From: an uncultured Clostridia bacterium | Lineage (GTDB): Bacteria > Bacillota > Clostridia > Oscillospirales > Oscillospiraceae | Direction: 5' to 3' | Assembly: GCA_937894515.1 (NCBI GenBank) | Contig: CALCRH010000223.1 | Location: forward strand, 1 to 64,000 | Length of the DNA stretch: 64,000 nt | In this document: positions 53,534 to 62,254 of the stretch, one piece after another | Layout of the letters: each line of letters opens with the position of its first letter | Numbering within the stretch: the first letter of the stretch is position 1 | Made by a program: the position numbers and the translations under genes | Notes under the pieces: generated by a model | What the model saw: only the letters and a program-made list of their open reading frames with translations | What the model was told of the DNA's origin: nothing | Databases searched by the model: none

Positions 53534-53653
53534 CTTCTGTTCGTTTTCTCCTCGCTTTTTGTGCGTTAAGTGTACTCTATCATAAAATTTGTCTTTTGAA
53601 AAGATTTACGAAGGATTGTTTACCATTATTTTGCAAAAATGGTTATAAACTGC

Positions 53654-53683
53654 TTGACAAATAATACTATGTATCATATAGTA
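53654..53683 (+). promoter_or_regulatory. PadR operon promoter with overlapping palindromic operator
   Basis: TTGACA at 53654-53659, 17-base spacer, TATAGT at 53677-53682. TACTAT at 53665-53670 and ATAGTA at 53678-53683 form an inverted repeat with a 7-base centre that covers the -10, as expected for a PadR self-repression site. Confidence 0.8.
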
Positions 53684-53704
53684 ATATGCGGAAGGAGGCA
53701 TTGT

Positions 53705-54031
53705 ATGTTGGACCCAAAGTTGAAGCGTGGCCTCTTGGAGGTCTGTGTATTGAGTGCGTTGGTAAAGGATGAGAGCTACGGATATAAAATTATCCGCGAT
53801 CTTTCGGACTGCGTTTCCATATCGGAGTCAACGCTGTATCCGATTCTGCGGCGGTTGGAATCTGCCGGACAGTTGACGGAGAGGAGTGTGGAGCATAACG
53901 GAAGACTGCGGAAAATGTATTCCATTACGGCTTCAGGAAAACAGCAAATTGCCGACTTTGTTGACGGCTGGGCAGAGCTGGATGCCGTGTATCGTTTTGT
54001 AAAGGAGAGTATCAAAAATGACAATGAATGA
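53705..54031 (+). CDS. PadR family transcriptional regulator
   Basis: A 108-residue winged-helix protein: LEVCVLSALVKDESYGYKIIRDL, ESTLYPILRRLESAGQLTERSVEHNGRLRKMYSIT and a short dimerising helix. It likely represses its own operon through the palindrome over the promoter. ATG 53705 is preceded by GGAAGGAGG at 53690-53698; the frame upstream crosses the promoter and is not coding. It overlaps the DUF1700 gene by 14 bases. Confidence 0.93.
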   Translation: MLDPKLKRGLLEVCVLSALVKDESYGYKIIRDLSDCVSISESTLYPILRRLESAGQLTERSVEHNGRLRKMYSITASGKQQIADFVDGWAELDAVYRFVKESIKNDNE

Positions 54032-54617
54032 ATATCTCTCCGCCTTGATTGCCGGATTGTCACAGCTGCCGGAGGAGGAGCAACGGAAGCAGGTCGCCTA
54101 TTATGAGGAGCTTTTTGCCGATATGAAGGAAGAGGGACTCAGCGAAGAGGAGATCACGGAAAAGCTGGGAGGTCCTGCAAAGGCGGCTCGGGAGATCATG
54201 GAGGAGATGCCGCTGACGAAGCTGATCAAAACGCGTGTCAGACCGAAAAAAGGTTGGTCGGTGCTTGCAGTCATTCTGGTAATTCTGGGGTCGCCGATCT
54301 GGCTGAGTATCGCGCTGGCGATGTTCGCGGTGGTACTTAGTATTTACATTGTGATCTGGTCGCTGATCATTGTCCTGTTTGCTGTGGTGCTGAGCATATT
54401 GGCAGCAGGCGTTGCCGGTATTGTTCTGTTTGCCGTCAACATTATGTCGGCATCGGTACCGGCACTGCTGGTACTTGGCTTGGGACTGATCTGTCTGGGA
54501 ATGACGGCTCCGGCATTTTTGGGCGCAGTCGCGGCAGCGAAGGGTGTTTGCAGACTGACGGGACGTATCGCCAGATGGATCCGTTCTCTCTTTATTCGGA
54601 AGGATGGTGTGAGATGA
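54018..54617 (+). CDS. DUF1700 family membrane protein
   Basis: The first 75 residues are a charged helical region (YLSALIAGLSQLPEEEQRKQVAYYEELFADMKEEGLSEEEITEKLGGPAKAAREI), the DUF1700 signature, followed by about four membrane helices to residue 190. In PadR-DUF1700-DUF4097 operons this protein is thought to act in envelope stress sensing. 199 residues. It overlaps DUF4097 by four bases. Confidence 0.88.
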   Translation: MTMNEYLSALIAGLSQLPEEEQRKQVAYYEELFADMKEEGLSEEEITEKLGGPAKAAREIMEEMPLTKLIKTRVRPKKGWSVLAVILVILGSPIWLSIALAMFAVVLSIYIVIWSLIIVLFAVVLSILAAGVAGIVLFAVNIMSASVPALLVLGLGLICLGMTAPAFLGAVAAAKGVCRLTGRIARWIRSLFIRKDGVR

Positions 54618-55561
54618 GACGCACGGTAAAAATTACGCTGATCGTATCGGCAGTTTTGGCGGCGATGGGTATTCTGCTTGTCATCGTGACCGGATGCATG
54701 GGTGGACATTTTTCTGATCTTTGGAATAGTCGGATGCAGATACCCGGGGTTTTCCATTTCGGCAGCGGAGTTACAGCACCGCATAACGAATACAATAAAA
54801 GTAACACTTATTCTATCTCCGCAGAGGGAATCGACGGGATTCAGATCGATTGGGTCAGCGATAATGTTGTCATCAAAATCGGTAATACAGAGCAAATCGC
54901 ATTTTCGGAGACCGGGGCTGGTTTGACGGAAAAAACGGCACTACGGTATGATGTGCAGGGCAGTACCTTGCTGATTCACTACTGCGACGATCAAAGATTT
55001 CTCAATGTCAACTTGCCCGCCAAACAGTTGACGGTTATCTTGCCGGATACTCTTGCGGCAAATCTGCAATCTCTGTCGGTGGAAACTGTCAGTGCCGATG
55101 TTACCATTGACGATCCGCTGTTTCGCATGGAAAAGCTGGATGTTGAGACCGTCAGCGGTAATCTGAACGCGGTGATTGATTTCGCAGGGATAGCGGAACT
55201 GGAAACCGTCAGCGGCAACCTCGGCGTAAACGGTGGAATAAACAAATTTGATGCGGAATCCAGCAGCGGAAATGTCAGCATTGGCGGTGGGATAAATCAA
55301 TTCGAAGCGGAAACCGTCAGCGGTGATGTTCTGCTTGATTGCCGAAACGGAGTACCCAATGACCTGGATATTGAAACTACCTCTGGTAATGTGATCTTGT
55401 ATTTGCCGCAGAATGCCGCCCTGACCTTGGCTTTTGAAACGGTGAGCGGTGACTTCGACAGTATCTGCGCCATGAGTGTTCACAATGGGAACTATGTTAT
55501 CGGCAGTGGACACAGCAACTGGAGAGTGGAAACCGTCAGCGGCGATTTGACCGTGAAATAA
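54614..55561 (+). CDS. DUF4097 beta-helix repeat membrane protein
   Basis: One N-terminal membrane helix (residues 6-28) with a lipobox-like VTGC, then an extracytoplasmic beta-helix made of repeats of about 15-22 residues, each carrying ETVSGD/ETVSGN/ESSSGN (seven copies between about 155 and 313). This is the DUF4097 (putative adhesin) fold; it probably forms a scaffold at the cell surface. ATG 54614 is used; the frame upstream is inside DUF1700. 315 residues. Confidence 0.88.
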   Translation: MRRTVKITLIVSAVLAAMGILLVIVTGCMGGHFSDLWNSRMQIPGVFHFGSGVTAPHNEYNKSNTYSISAEGIDGIQIDWVSDNVVIKIGNTEQIAFSETGAGLTEKTALRYDVQGSTLLIHYCDDQRFLNVNLPAKQLTVILPDTLAANLQSLSVETVSADVTIDDPLFRMEKLDVETVSGNLNAVIDFAGIAELETVSGNLGVNGGINKFDAESSSGNVSIGGGINQFEAETVSGDVLLDCRNGVPNDLDIETTSGNVILYLPQNAALTLAFETVSGDFDSICAMSVHNGNYVIGSGHSNWRVETVSGDLTVK

Positions 55562-55570
55562 CGTATGATA

Positions 55571-55606
55571 CAGCGGGCAGAGAATAAACTCTGCCCGCTG
55601 CTGTAC
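55571..55606 (+). terminator. Hairpin terminator after the PadR operon
   Basis: CAGCGGGCAGAG-AATAAA-CTCTGCCCGCTG; 12-bp stem with a poor T-tract (CTGTACTCTT). Its end nearly touches the valS -35. Confidence 0.75.
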
Positions 55607-55608
55607 TC

Positions 55609-55637
55609 TTGACAAGTTTTGGAGAATCAGGTATACT
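55609..55637 (+). promoter_or_regulatory. Sigma-A promoter of valS
   Basis: TTGACA at 55609-55614, 17-base spacer, TATACT at 55632-55637. Confidence 0.85.
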
Positions 55638-55642
55638 ATCAA

Positions 55643-55884
55643 CATACAAAAACTGCAATGATGGGAAGCAGTAAGCGGTTGTCGGATGCCAAGAGAGGGA
55701 GCGGTTGGTGGAAGCTCCCGTGAAGCGCTGCCCAAGTCGTCCCGGAGCTTTCAGCCGAATGGAGTAAGCTGCAACGGTTGGCCCCGTTATCGGCCTATGA
55801 GTGCGGGAGAAATCCCGAACACAGGTGGTACCACGGACTTTTGTTCGCCCTGTTTTGCTATGGCAAAACAGGGTTTTTGTTTTG
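55643..55884 (+). promoter_or_regulatory. T-box riboswitch controlling valS
   Basis: A leader of about 240 bases with the T-box sequence AGGTGGTACCACGG at 55823-55836. Its TGGT bulge would pair with an uncharged ACCA tRNA 3' end, fitting an A discriminator as in tRNA-Val. Stem I starts near GGGAAGCAGTAAGCGG, and GAGTAAG appears near 55763. A terminator hairpin CCCTGTTTTGC / GCAAAACAGGG (55848-55873) with a TTTTTGTTTT tail competes with the antiterminator. Low charged tRNA-Val should allow transcription into valS. The specifier codon was not placed with certainty; GTC within CCAAGTCGTCCC is a candidate. Confidence 0.93.
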
Positions 55885-55910
55885 CCAAATACTCGAAAAG
55901 GAGAAATCCA

Positions 55911-58544
55911 ATGCGTAAAGAATTATCAAAATTGTATGATCCCCGGGAAGTGGAAGGCCGCATCTATCAGATGTGGATGGATAACGGCTGTTTCAAGGCA
56001 GAGCCGAACCCCAAGAAGAAGCCTTTTTCTATCGTTATGCCGCCTCCTAACGTTACCGGCCAGCTCCACATGGGTCACGCCCTGGACTGCACTTTACAGG
56101 ATATTCTGACCCGCTTTAAGCGGATGCAGGGCTATGAGGCTTTGTGGCTGCCCGGTAGCGACCATGCAGGCATCGCCACCCAGATCAAAGTGGAGGAAGA
56201 TCTCCGTGTCAACGAGGGCCTGACCCGTTACGACCTGGGGCGCGAGAAATTCCTGGAACGTGTCTGGGCGTGGAAAGAGAAGTACGGCAACCGTATCATT
56301 GAACAGCAGAAGAAGATGGGCGCTTCCTGCGACTGGGATCGTGACCGTTTTACCATGGATGAGGGCTGTTCCAAGGCCGTCCGTGAGACTTTCTGCGAGC
56401 TGTATGACAAGGGGCTGATCTACAAGGGCAGCCGTATTATCAACTGGTGTCCCCATTGCCTGACGGCTCTGTCCGATGCCGAGGTGGAGTACACCGATAA
56501 GCCCGGCAGTCTGTGGTACGTCCGCTATCCGCTGACCGATGGCAGCGGCGACATTGTCATCGCCACCACCCGCCCCGAGACCATGATGGGCGATACGGGC
56601 GTGGCGGTGAACCCGGAGGATGAAAAGTTCAAGCACCTCATTGGCAAGACCTGCATTTTGCCCATTATGAACCGTGAGATACCCATCGTGGGCGATGAGT
56701 ACTGCGAGATCGGCTTTGGTACCGGTGCTGTAAAGATGACGCCGGCCCATGACCCCAACGACTTTGAGGTGGGTCTGCGCCACAATCTGGAGGTCATCCG
56801 CGTCATCGCTGACGATGGCACCATCAACGAAAACGGCGGCAAATACAACGGCATGGATCGCTACGAGTGCCGCAAGGCTATCGTGGCTGATCTGGAGGCT
56901 GAGGGCTATCTGGTCAAAACCGAGCCTTATTCCCACAATGTTGGTACCTGCTACCGCTGCCACAATGACGTGGAGCCTTTGATTTCCGCCCAGTGGTTTG
57001 TGAAGATGGCACCTCTTGCCAAGGAGGCAATCCGTGTGGTGGAGGACGGCACCATCAAGTTTGTGCCGGAGCGCTTCACCAAGACCTATATCAACTGGAT
57101 GGAAAATGTACACGACTGGTGCATTTCACGTCAGCTTTGGTGGGGTCACCAGATTCCGGCGTGGTACTGCGATGAATGCGGCCATATTAACGTCAGCCGA
57201 CAGGATCCCACCAAGTGTGAAAAGTGCGGCTGCACCAAGTTGACCCGCGAAGAGGATGTACTTGACACCTGGTTCTCCAGCGCCCTGTGGCCGTTCTCCA
57301 CGATGGGTTGGCCGGATCTGAATGCCCCCGACTTGAACTATTGGTATCCCACTTCTGTGATGGTCACCGGTTACGACATTATTTTCTTCTGGGTAGCCCG
57401 CATGATCTTCTCCGGCATGGAGCAGATGAAGAAAGAACCGTTCAAGACGGTATTTATCCATGGCCTGGTGCGTGACGACAAGGGACGTAAGATGTCTAAA
57501 TCTCTGGGCAATGGCATTGATCCGCTGGAAATGGCGGAGACTTACGGCGCCGATGCGCTGCGCTTCAACCTGATTACCGGTAACAGCCCCGGCAATGATA
57601 TGCGCTTCTTTGTAGAGAAGTGTGAGGCAATGCGTAATTTCGCCAATAAGATCTGGAATGCCAGTCGGTTCGTGATGATGAACCTGACCATTGACAAGGT
57701 GGAACTGCCGGAGAAGCTGGAACTGGAGGATAAGTGGATCCTCAGCAAGCTGAATACCCTGATTAAAGAGGTCACTGACAATATGGAGGCCTTTGAACTT
57801 GGCGTTGCCTCTGCTAAGATCTACGACTTCATTTGGGATACCTACTGCGACTGGTATATTGAGCTGACCAAGACTCGCTTGAATGGCAAGGATGAACAGG
57901 CCAAGCTGGCGGCTGAGAATGTGCTGTGCTATGTGCTGCTGCGTATCTTGGAATTGATGCACCCGTTCATGCCGTTTATTACCGAAGAAATCTGGCAGGC
58001 ACTGCCCCATGAGGGCGACTTCCTGATCAAGGCACAGTGGCCGACCTATCAGGAAAAGTTTAACTTTGTTGCCGATGAGCAGGCAATGGAGGATGTGAAA
58101 GATGCCATTTCCGCAGTACGTGCCCGCCGTGCCGAGATGAACGTACCGCCCAGCAAGAAGGCCAAGATGATTCTGGTTACCGGAAAGCCTGAGAACTATG
58201 AGGTAGGCAGGCATTTTATCACCCGTATGGCCTATGCCAGCGAAGTGACGGTTGCCGCCGAAGCTCCTGCAAATTTGTCCGGCATGGTTTCTGTGATCAC
58301 CCATGATGCCAATATCTATCTACCGCTGGCGGAATTGGTGGATATTGCCGCTGAGCTGGAGCGAATCCAGAAAGAACGGGAAAAGGCGATAAAGACCTTG
58401 CAGGGAATTGAGGCAAGACTTTCCAATGAAGCATTTACCTCAAAGGCACCGGAAGCGGTTGTCAATACAGCTCGCGAACAGGCAGAAAAGACTCGCTTGC
58501 TGATTGCAAAACTGGATGAATCAGCAGCGGCTATGAAACTGTAA
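55911..58544 (+). CDS. valS: Valyl-tRNA synthetase
   Basis: Charges tRNA-Val. The HIGH motif appears as [15 protein letters not shown] near 43-57 and KMSKS as RKMSKSLGN near 524-532; an editing domain ([17 protein letters not shown]) and a C-terminal coiled coil ([18 protein letters not shown]) complete the usual 877 residues. ATG 55911 with AAAAGGAGAA upstream is the start; an open frame reaching to 55686 passes through the T-box and is an artefact. Confidence 0.97.
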   Translation: MRKELSKLYDPREVEGRIYQMWMDNGCFKAEPNPKKKPFSIVMPPPNVTGQLHMGHALDCTLQDILTRFKRMQGYEALWLPGSDHAGIATQIKVEEDLRVNEGLTRYDLGREKFLERVWAWKEKYGNRIIEQQKKMGASCDWDRDRFTMDEGCSKAVRETFCELYDKGLIYKGSRIINWCPHCLTALSDAEVEYTDKPGSLWYVRYPLTDGSGDIVIATTRPETMMGDTGVAVNPEDEKFKHLIGKTCILPIMNREIPIVGDEYCEIGFGTGAVKMTPAHDPNDFEVGLRHNLEVIRVIADDGTINENGGKYNGMDRYECRKAIVADLEAEGYLVKTEPYSHNVGTCYRCHNDVEPLISAQWFVKMAPLAKEAIRVVEDGTIKFVPERFTKTYINWMENVHDWCISRQLWWGHQIPAWYCDECGHINVSRQDPTKCEKCGCTKLTREEDVLDTWFSSALWPFSTMGWPDLNAPDLNYWYPTSVMVTGYDIIFFWVARMIFSGMEQMKKEPFKTVFIHGLVRDDKGRKMSKSLGNGIDPLEMAETYGADALRFNLITGNSPGNDMRFFVEKCEAMRNFANKIWNASRFVMMNLTIDKVELPEKLELEDKWILSKLNTLIKEVTDNMEAFELGVASAKIYDFIWDTYCDWYIELTKTRLNGKDEQAKLAAENVLCYVLLRILELMHPFMPFITEEIWQALPHEGDFLIKAQWPTYQEKFNFVADEQAMEDVKDAISAVRARRAEMNVPPSKKAKMILVTGKPENYEVGRHFITRMAYASEVTVAAEAPANLSGMVSVITHDANIYLPLAELVDIAAELERIQKEREKAIKTLQGIEARLSNEAFTSKAPEAVVNTAREQAEKTRLLIAKLDESAAAMKL

Positions 58545-58588
58545 GATATAGACAACATTCAACAGAAAAAACGGCCATAAAAGTATAT

Positions 58589-58627
58589 AATCACCGTAGA
58601 TTTGATCTACGGTGATTATTTTTTACC
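58589..58627 (+). terminator. Terminator between valS and spoIIAA
   Basis: AATCACCGTAGAT-TTG-ATCTACGGTGATT, 13-bp stem, followed by ATTTTTT. The T-tract ends a few bases before the spoIIAA RBS. Confidence 0.88.
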
Positions 58628-58643
58628 AAAGGAGAGAGCCACT

Positions 58644-58949
58644 ATGGAAGTTATGACACAATGCCAGGATCGGAGCCTGGAAATATTTTTGAAAGGAGAA
58701 CTGGATCATTATGGCGCACAAGGTCTGCTGCAGAAGATGGAAGAAATCATAACACAAAACCTGCCACTGACATTGACCATGGATTTTTCCGGGGTCACAT
58801 TTATGGACAGTTCCGGCATCGCTGTAGTACTACGTTCCTGGCAGCGAATGAAAACATTAGACGGTAATGTGATTTTGCGGCATGTAGGACCGCAGCCGAG
58901 GAAAGTCTTTGATGCAGCCAATATCAGCCGCATGGTGACTTTTGAGTGA
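58644..58949 (+). CDS. spoIIAA: Anti-sigma F factor antagonist SpoIIAA
   Basis: A 101-residue STAS protein with ELDHYGAQGLLQKME and the phosphoacceptor motif FMDSSGIAVVL. Unphosphorylated SpoIIAA releases sigma F from SpoIIAB in the forespore. ATG 58644 (RBS AAAGGAGAG at 58628-58636) is preferred; upstream in-frame sequence crosses the terminator. It is first in the sigma F operon. Confidence 0.93.
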   Translation: MEVMTQCQDRSLEIFLKGELDHYGAQGLLQKMEEIITQNLPLTLTMDFSGVTFMDSSGIAVVLRSWQRMKTLDGNVILRHVGPQPRKVFDAANISRMVTFE

Positions 58950-58962
58950 AAGGAGCAGTAAG

Positions 58963-59403
58963 ATGCGAAAAACGGAGAATTATGTGACGTTAGAGTTTAT
59001 GAGCCGAAGTACCAATGAGAGCTTTGCCAGAATTGCCGTGGCGGGATTTGCCGCGCAGCTTGATCCCACGTTGGATGAATTGGGAGATATCAAGACCTCT
59101 ATCAGCGAAGCAGTGACCAATGCCATTGTCCATGCCTATCCGGACAAACTGGGACGTATCCTGATAAAGCTAAAGCTGCTGGACGGCAACATACTGGAAA
59201 TTGTAGTGCGTGACTGGGGCAGAGGTATCGAAAACATAGAGCAGGCGAGACGTCCCTTATATACTACCGGCGGAGAAGAACGCAGTGGTATGGGTTTCAC
59301 CATCATGGAGAGCTTTATGGATCAATTGAAAGTAAAGTCAGAACCGGGTAAAGGCACCACGGTGGTGATGCGAAAGCGTGTCGCAGTCCGCGCAAAACGA
59401 TGA
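58963..59403 (+). CDS. spoIIAB: Anti-sigma F factor / protein kinase SpoIIAB
   Basis: The 146-residue GHKL kinase has the N box SEAVTNAIVHAYP, the G1 box DWGRGIENIEQAR and the G2 region GGEERSGMGFTIMESFMD. It holds sigma F inactive and phosphorylates SpoIIAA. ATG 58963 is used, since AAAGGAG is at 58949-58955. It overlaps sigF by four bases. Confidence 0.95.
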   Translation: MRKTENYVTLEFMSRSTNESFARIAVAGFAAQLDPTLDELGDIKTSISEAVTNAIVHAYPDKLGRILIKLKLLDGNILEIVVRDWGRGIENIEQARRPLYTTGGEERSGMGFTIMESFMDQLKVKSEPGKGTTVVMRKRVAVRAKR

Positions 59404-60110
59404 GTGAAGAATGGATCGCTCTGCTGGAACAGGCGCAAAAAGGAAACGAAAAAGCATGCGAACAGATGATAAACGAGAATTGCGGTTTGATTTGGTCCAT
59501 TGTCAGACGATACAGTGGCTGCGGCGTTGATTTTGACGATCTATATCAACTCGGATGCATTGGCTTTATAAAAGCTGTAAAGGGATTTAGCATTACATAC
59601 GGAACACAGTTTTCTACATATGCTGTTCCCAAAATAGCCGGAGAAATTCGCCGGTTTTTGCGGGATGATGGCGCAATCAAAGTGGGGCGAACCCTCCGGG
59701 AAAGAGGACAAGCTCTGTGGAGCGCCAGGGAGACGCTGCGTAAAGAGTTGGGTAGAGACCCCACAATTTCGGAATTGTCCCAGTATACCAAGTTATCGGT
59801 GGAGGAGATTGCCGACATTGAATTAGCAAACATTGCGCCGGAATCGCTGCAGCAGGAAAACGAGGATGGCTTATCTCTGGAGTCCACTTTGGGGACAAGC
59901 GGTATCGAGGAAAAGCTGGTGGAAAAAATTGCGTTGCGGGAAGCTATCGAAGCATTGCCTGAACAGGAACGAAAAGTGATATTTCTGCGTTTTTTTAAGT
60001 GCCTGACTCAGCAGCAAACAGCTCGGATTTTACAGGTGTCGCAAGTACAGGTTTCCCGTCTGGAACGCCGCAGTATTTCTCACCTGCGGGAACATCTGGC
60101 GTGCTGTTGA
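59400..60110 (+). CDS. sigF: RNA polymerase sigma-F factor
   Basis: Forespore-specific sigma factor of 236 residues. Region 2 has DFDDLYQLGCIGFIKAVKGF and FSTYAVPKIAGEIRRFLRDDG, and region 4 has QERKVIFLRFFKCLTQQQTARILQVSQVQVSRLERR. Position after spoIIAA-spoIIAB confirms it. Its last 116 bases overlap, tail to tail, the gene on the - strand. Confidence 0.96.
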   Translation: MSEEWIALLEQAQKGNEKACEQMINENCGLIWSIVRRYSGCGVDFDDLYQLGCIGFIKAVKGFSITYGTQFSTYAVPKIAGEIRRFLRDDGAIKVGRTLRERGQALWSARETLRKELGRDPTISELSQYTKLSVEEIADIELANIAPESLQQENEDGLSLESTLGTSGIEEKLVEKIALREAIEALPEQERKVIFLRFFKCLTQQQTARILQVSQVQVSRLERRSISHLREHLACC

Positions 60111-60849
60111 CAGGAAGAAATTCTGTCATGGTGCCTCGGTATCGTTTCGGTAAAAAAGTGTTTTGACAACGAGGGTTATAGCGCTCTTGAATGGCAACTG
60201 TATCATAAAATCGCTTCCACAATGTTCGATAATGGATTTCCTGTTCATCCGGGGAATTCAGATGTAAATGATCCAGCGGAAAGATGCGGGATTTTCCCTG
60301 TGTATAGAGCAGGATTTCCCCATGTGTACGGTCGTAGAGAAAAAAACTCTCGTTGGCATAACGGTCACAAAAATGTCGGCGCAGCAGGGGTAAGACACGG
60401 TTTTTCGGCTCAATTTCACCGCCTAATATTCCGCTGTAATCGGAAAAACGTACAAATCCACGAAGTTTTTCCAGCTCACCGCTCAGATGACGCAGCGCTT
60501 TTGCAATGGGATAATAAACGGGATCTGAACGGCTTTTCAGGAAAGCCGGCCCCTCCTGATATAATTTTCGTATCAGAGCGTAAAGGCGAAGTTCTTTTTC
60601 TTCCAGACAGGTCAAAAAAGCCCGACGCAGCAGGTCCGCCGCATCGGGAGAAATCTTTACGATACTGCGCAGAACACGGTGTGCATGCTGCCGATCTGTC
60701 GGCACATAGCGTACCTCATACAGCGACCAACATTCCTCATCGCAGCAAAAAGCGATGGGGAATTCTTTATGGACATAACTTTCATAAACACAGCACAGAA
60801 AGCCGTCATAGGTGCCGTCATATTGAAAGACGACTTCTTGCCATTTCAT
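59995..60849 (-). CDS. DUF4130/TIGR03915-type partner of the radical-SAM DNA-repair-like protein
   Basis: A 284-residue protein with the N-terminal YDGTYDGFLCCVYESY, the central RTHGEILLYTQGK segment and the conserved ERYNPRCQNTFLPKRYRGTMTEF region near 230-250, as in the DUF4130 family (TIGR03915) always found beside the radical-SAM protein encoded next. The pair is thought to act on DNA in modification or repair; some homologues are fused to uracil-DNA glycosylase, here no glycosylase domain is seen. ATG 60849 (GGGGTGA upstream) is chosen. The last 35 or so residues extend past the usual end and lie antisense to sigF. Confidence 0.85.
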   Translation of the reverse strand: MKWQEVVFQYDGTYDGFLCCVYESYVHKEFPIAFCCDEECWSLYEVRYVPTDRQHAHRVLRSIVKISPDAADLLRRAFLTCLEEKELRLYALIRKLYQEGPAFLKSRSDPVYYPIAKALRHLSGELEKLRGFVRFSDYSGILGGEIEPKNRVLPLLRRHFCDRYANESFFLYDRTHGEILLYTQGKSRIFPLDHLHLNSPDEQEIHYRTLWKRFYDTVAIQERYNPRCQNTFLPKRYRGTMTEFLPVNSTPDVPAGEKYCGVPDGKPVLATPVKSELFAAESGT

Positions 60850-60853
60850 CTGA

Positions 60854-62125
60854 TCACCCCGCTGTATCAAATAGAGAGAGTTGCTCCAACTCAGCTGGAG
60901 GTAACAACCCGCGTTCTAAAATTTCCAACTGACGGGTCATGGTAGCAGGCGAGAAGGAAAGTCCATTACGCATTCTCCCGTTGCAGAGAAGAAAATACTG
61001 AGCACGTTTTACCACAACACCGAGTTTCGATAAATCTTCCCAGTGGATCACACCAACTCGCCTTGCAGACAAAATCCGTCGTGCACTGGTCAGTCCAATG
61101 CCCGGTACACGTAAAAGCATTTCATAATCGGCGCGCATAATTTCAACAGGAAACTGTTCCATGTGTCGGACAGCCCAGTTACATTTGGGATCCAGCTGTG
61201 GGTTGAAATCCGGCTGCGTCTCATCTAACAATTCAGTAGCGCGAAAACCATAGAGCCGCAGCAGCCAATCTGCCTGATAAAGTCGGTGTTCTCGCAGAAG
61301 AGGCGGCTTGGTGTCCAAGGAGGGAAGAAGGGAGTGCTCTACTACCGGTACATAGGCCGAGTAGAAAACCCTTTTTAATCGGTATTTTTGGTAAAGGGAT
61401 TCCGTTAAGCGCAAAATGTGCAAATCACTGTCCGCGGTGGCTCCTACGATTAGCTGTGTGCTCTGCCCGGCAGGTGCAAACCGTGCAGCCTGACGATATT
61501 TTATAAGCTCCTGCTTGCTTTCTGTCGCTTTATCACGAATGAGCCCCATGGGCTTCAAAATCGCCTGTTTGCTCTTATCCGGTGCTAACAGCTCCAAACC
61601 GCGCTCGGAAGGCAACTCCATATTGACGCTTAGCCGATCGGCAAAAAGCCCCAACTGATAGATCAGCTCCGGCGAAGTACCGGGGATTGCTTTTGCATGG
61701 ATGTAACCATTAAAGCCGTAATCCTGCCGCAGAAGACGTAAACAGGATATCATCTGTTCCGTGGTATAGTCCGGATCACGCAAGACGCCGGAGGAAAGAA
61801 ATAACCCTTCAATATAATTTCGGCGATAAAACTGGATGGTTAGATCGGCAAGTTCTCTGGGCGTAAAACTTGCGCGAGGCGTATCATGACTGCGGCGATT
61901 GACACAGTACTTACAGTCATACGCACAACAGTTCGTCATCAATACCTTTAAAAGCGTAATACACCGCCCGTCAGCAGAGAAGCTGTGGCAGCAGCCAGCA
62001 ATAGAAGAGGATGTATTCCCAATTTTGCCGGGCTGAAAACCGCGATTGACTCCGCTGGATGTGCAGGCGGCATCATACTTGGCGGCATCGGTTAATATGG
62101 TCAGCTTCTCCAGAACGTCCATCAT
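60854..62125 (-). CDS. Putative DNA modification/repair radical-SAM protein (TIGR03916-type)
   Basis: A 423-residue radical-SAM protein. The cluster cysteines are C67, C71 and C74 (CAYDCKYC), following the family-typical GCCHSF and RCITLLKVLMTN. A helix-hairpin-helix DNA-binding motif (LLRVPGIGLTSARRIL, about 337-352) sits near the C-terminus, which is what links the family to DNA. It starts at ATG 62125, overlapping the end of the small membrane gene's stop region by close coupling, and is followed by its DUF4130 partner. It should be cytoplasmic and oxygen-sensitive. Chemical reaction unknown. Co-transcribed from the LexA-boxed promoter. Confidence 0.9.
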   Translation of the reverse strand: MMDVLEKLTILTDAAKYDAACTSSGVNRGFQPGKIGNTSSSIAGCCHSFSADGRCITLLKVLMTNCCAYDCKYCVNRRSHDTPRASFTPRELADLTIQFYRRNYIEGLFLSSGVLRDPDYTTEQMISCLRLLRQDYGFNGYIHAKAIPGTSPELIYQLGLFADRLSVNMELPSERGLELLAPDKSKQAILKPMGLIRDKATESKQELIKYRQAARFAPAGQSTQLIVGATADSDLHILRLTESLYQKYRLKRVFYSAYVPVVEHSLLPSLDTKPPLLREHRLYQADWLLRLYGFRATELLDETQPDFNPQLDPKCNWAVRHMEQFPVEIMRADYEMLLRVPGIGLTSARRILSARRVGVIHWEDLSKLGVVVKRAQYFLLCNGRMRNGLSFSPATMTRQLEILERGLLPPAELEQLSLFDTAG

Positions 62126-62128
62126 TCA

Positions 62129-62239
62129 TCAGGCCGTACGGCGTTTGCGAGGATTATCTACGCGATCGATAAGCCGCATCATGTTGATCGCCACAAAGGC
62201 AGCGCCTAAAATAATGAAAAAGTAAGCAATTCCTGTCAT
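62129..62239 (-). CDS. 36-residue single-helix membrane protein heading the SOS cassette
   Basis: The peptide starts MTGIAYFFIILGAAFVAINM and ends RVDNPRKRRTA: one membrane helix (about 4-24) and a basic tail that should face the cytoplasm. A GGAGG RBS lies at 62248-62252 on the - strand, 8 bases from ATG 62239; the longer open frame to 62443 crosses the promoter and is rejected. It stands in the position of small SOS-induced division inhibitors in other bacteria, but has no LysM or other known motif. Unknown family. The radical-SAM gene starts within 4 bases of its stop. Confidence 0.65.
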   Translation of the reverse strand: MTGIAYFFIILGAAFVAINMMRLIDRVDNPRKRRTA

Positions 62240-62254
62240 AAGAAAAACCTCCAT

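Noticed and set aside
55080..55555. Regular GAAACCGTCAGCGG-like repeats as a CRISPR or satellite array
   Set aside because: Spacing is uneven and the repeats encode the ETVSGD/N turns of the DUF4097 beta-helix; they are coding repeats.
55686..55910. In-frame N-terminal extension of valS by 75 codons
   Set aside because: It is translated from the T-box leader and terminator; ATG 55911 has a clear RBS and the standard ValS start.
60222..60932. 236-codon + strand open frame after sigF
   Set aside because: It is the shadow of the DUF4130 and radical-SAM genes, which have recognisable family motifs.
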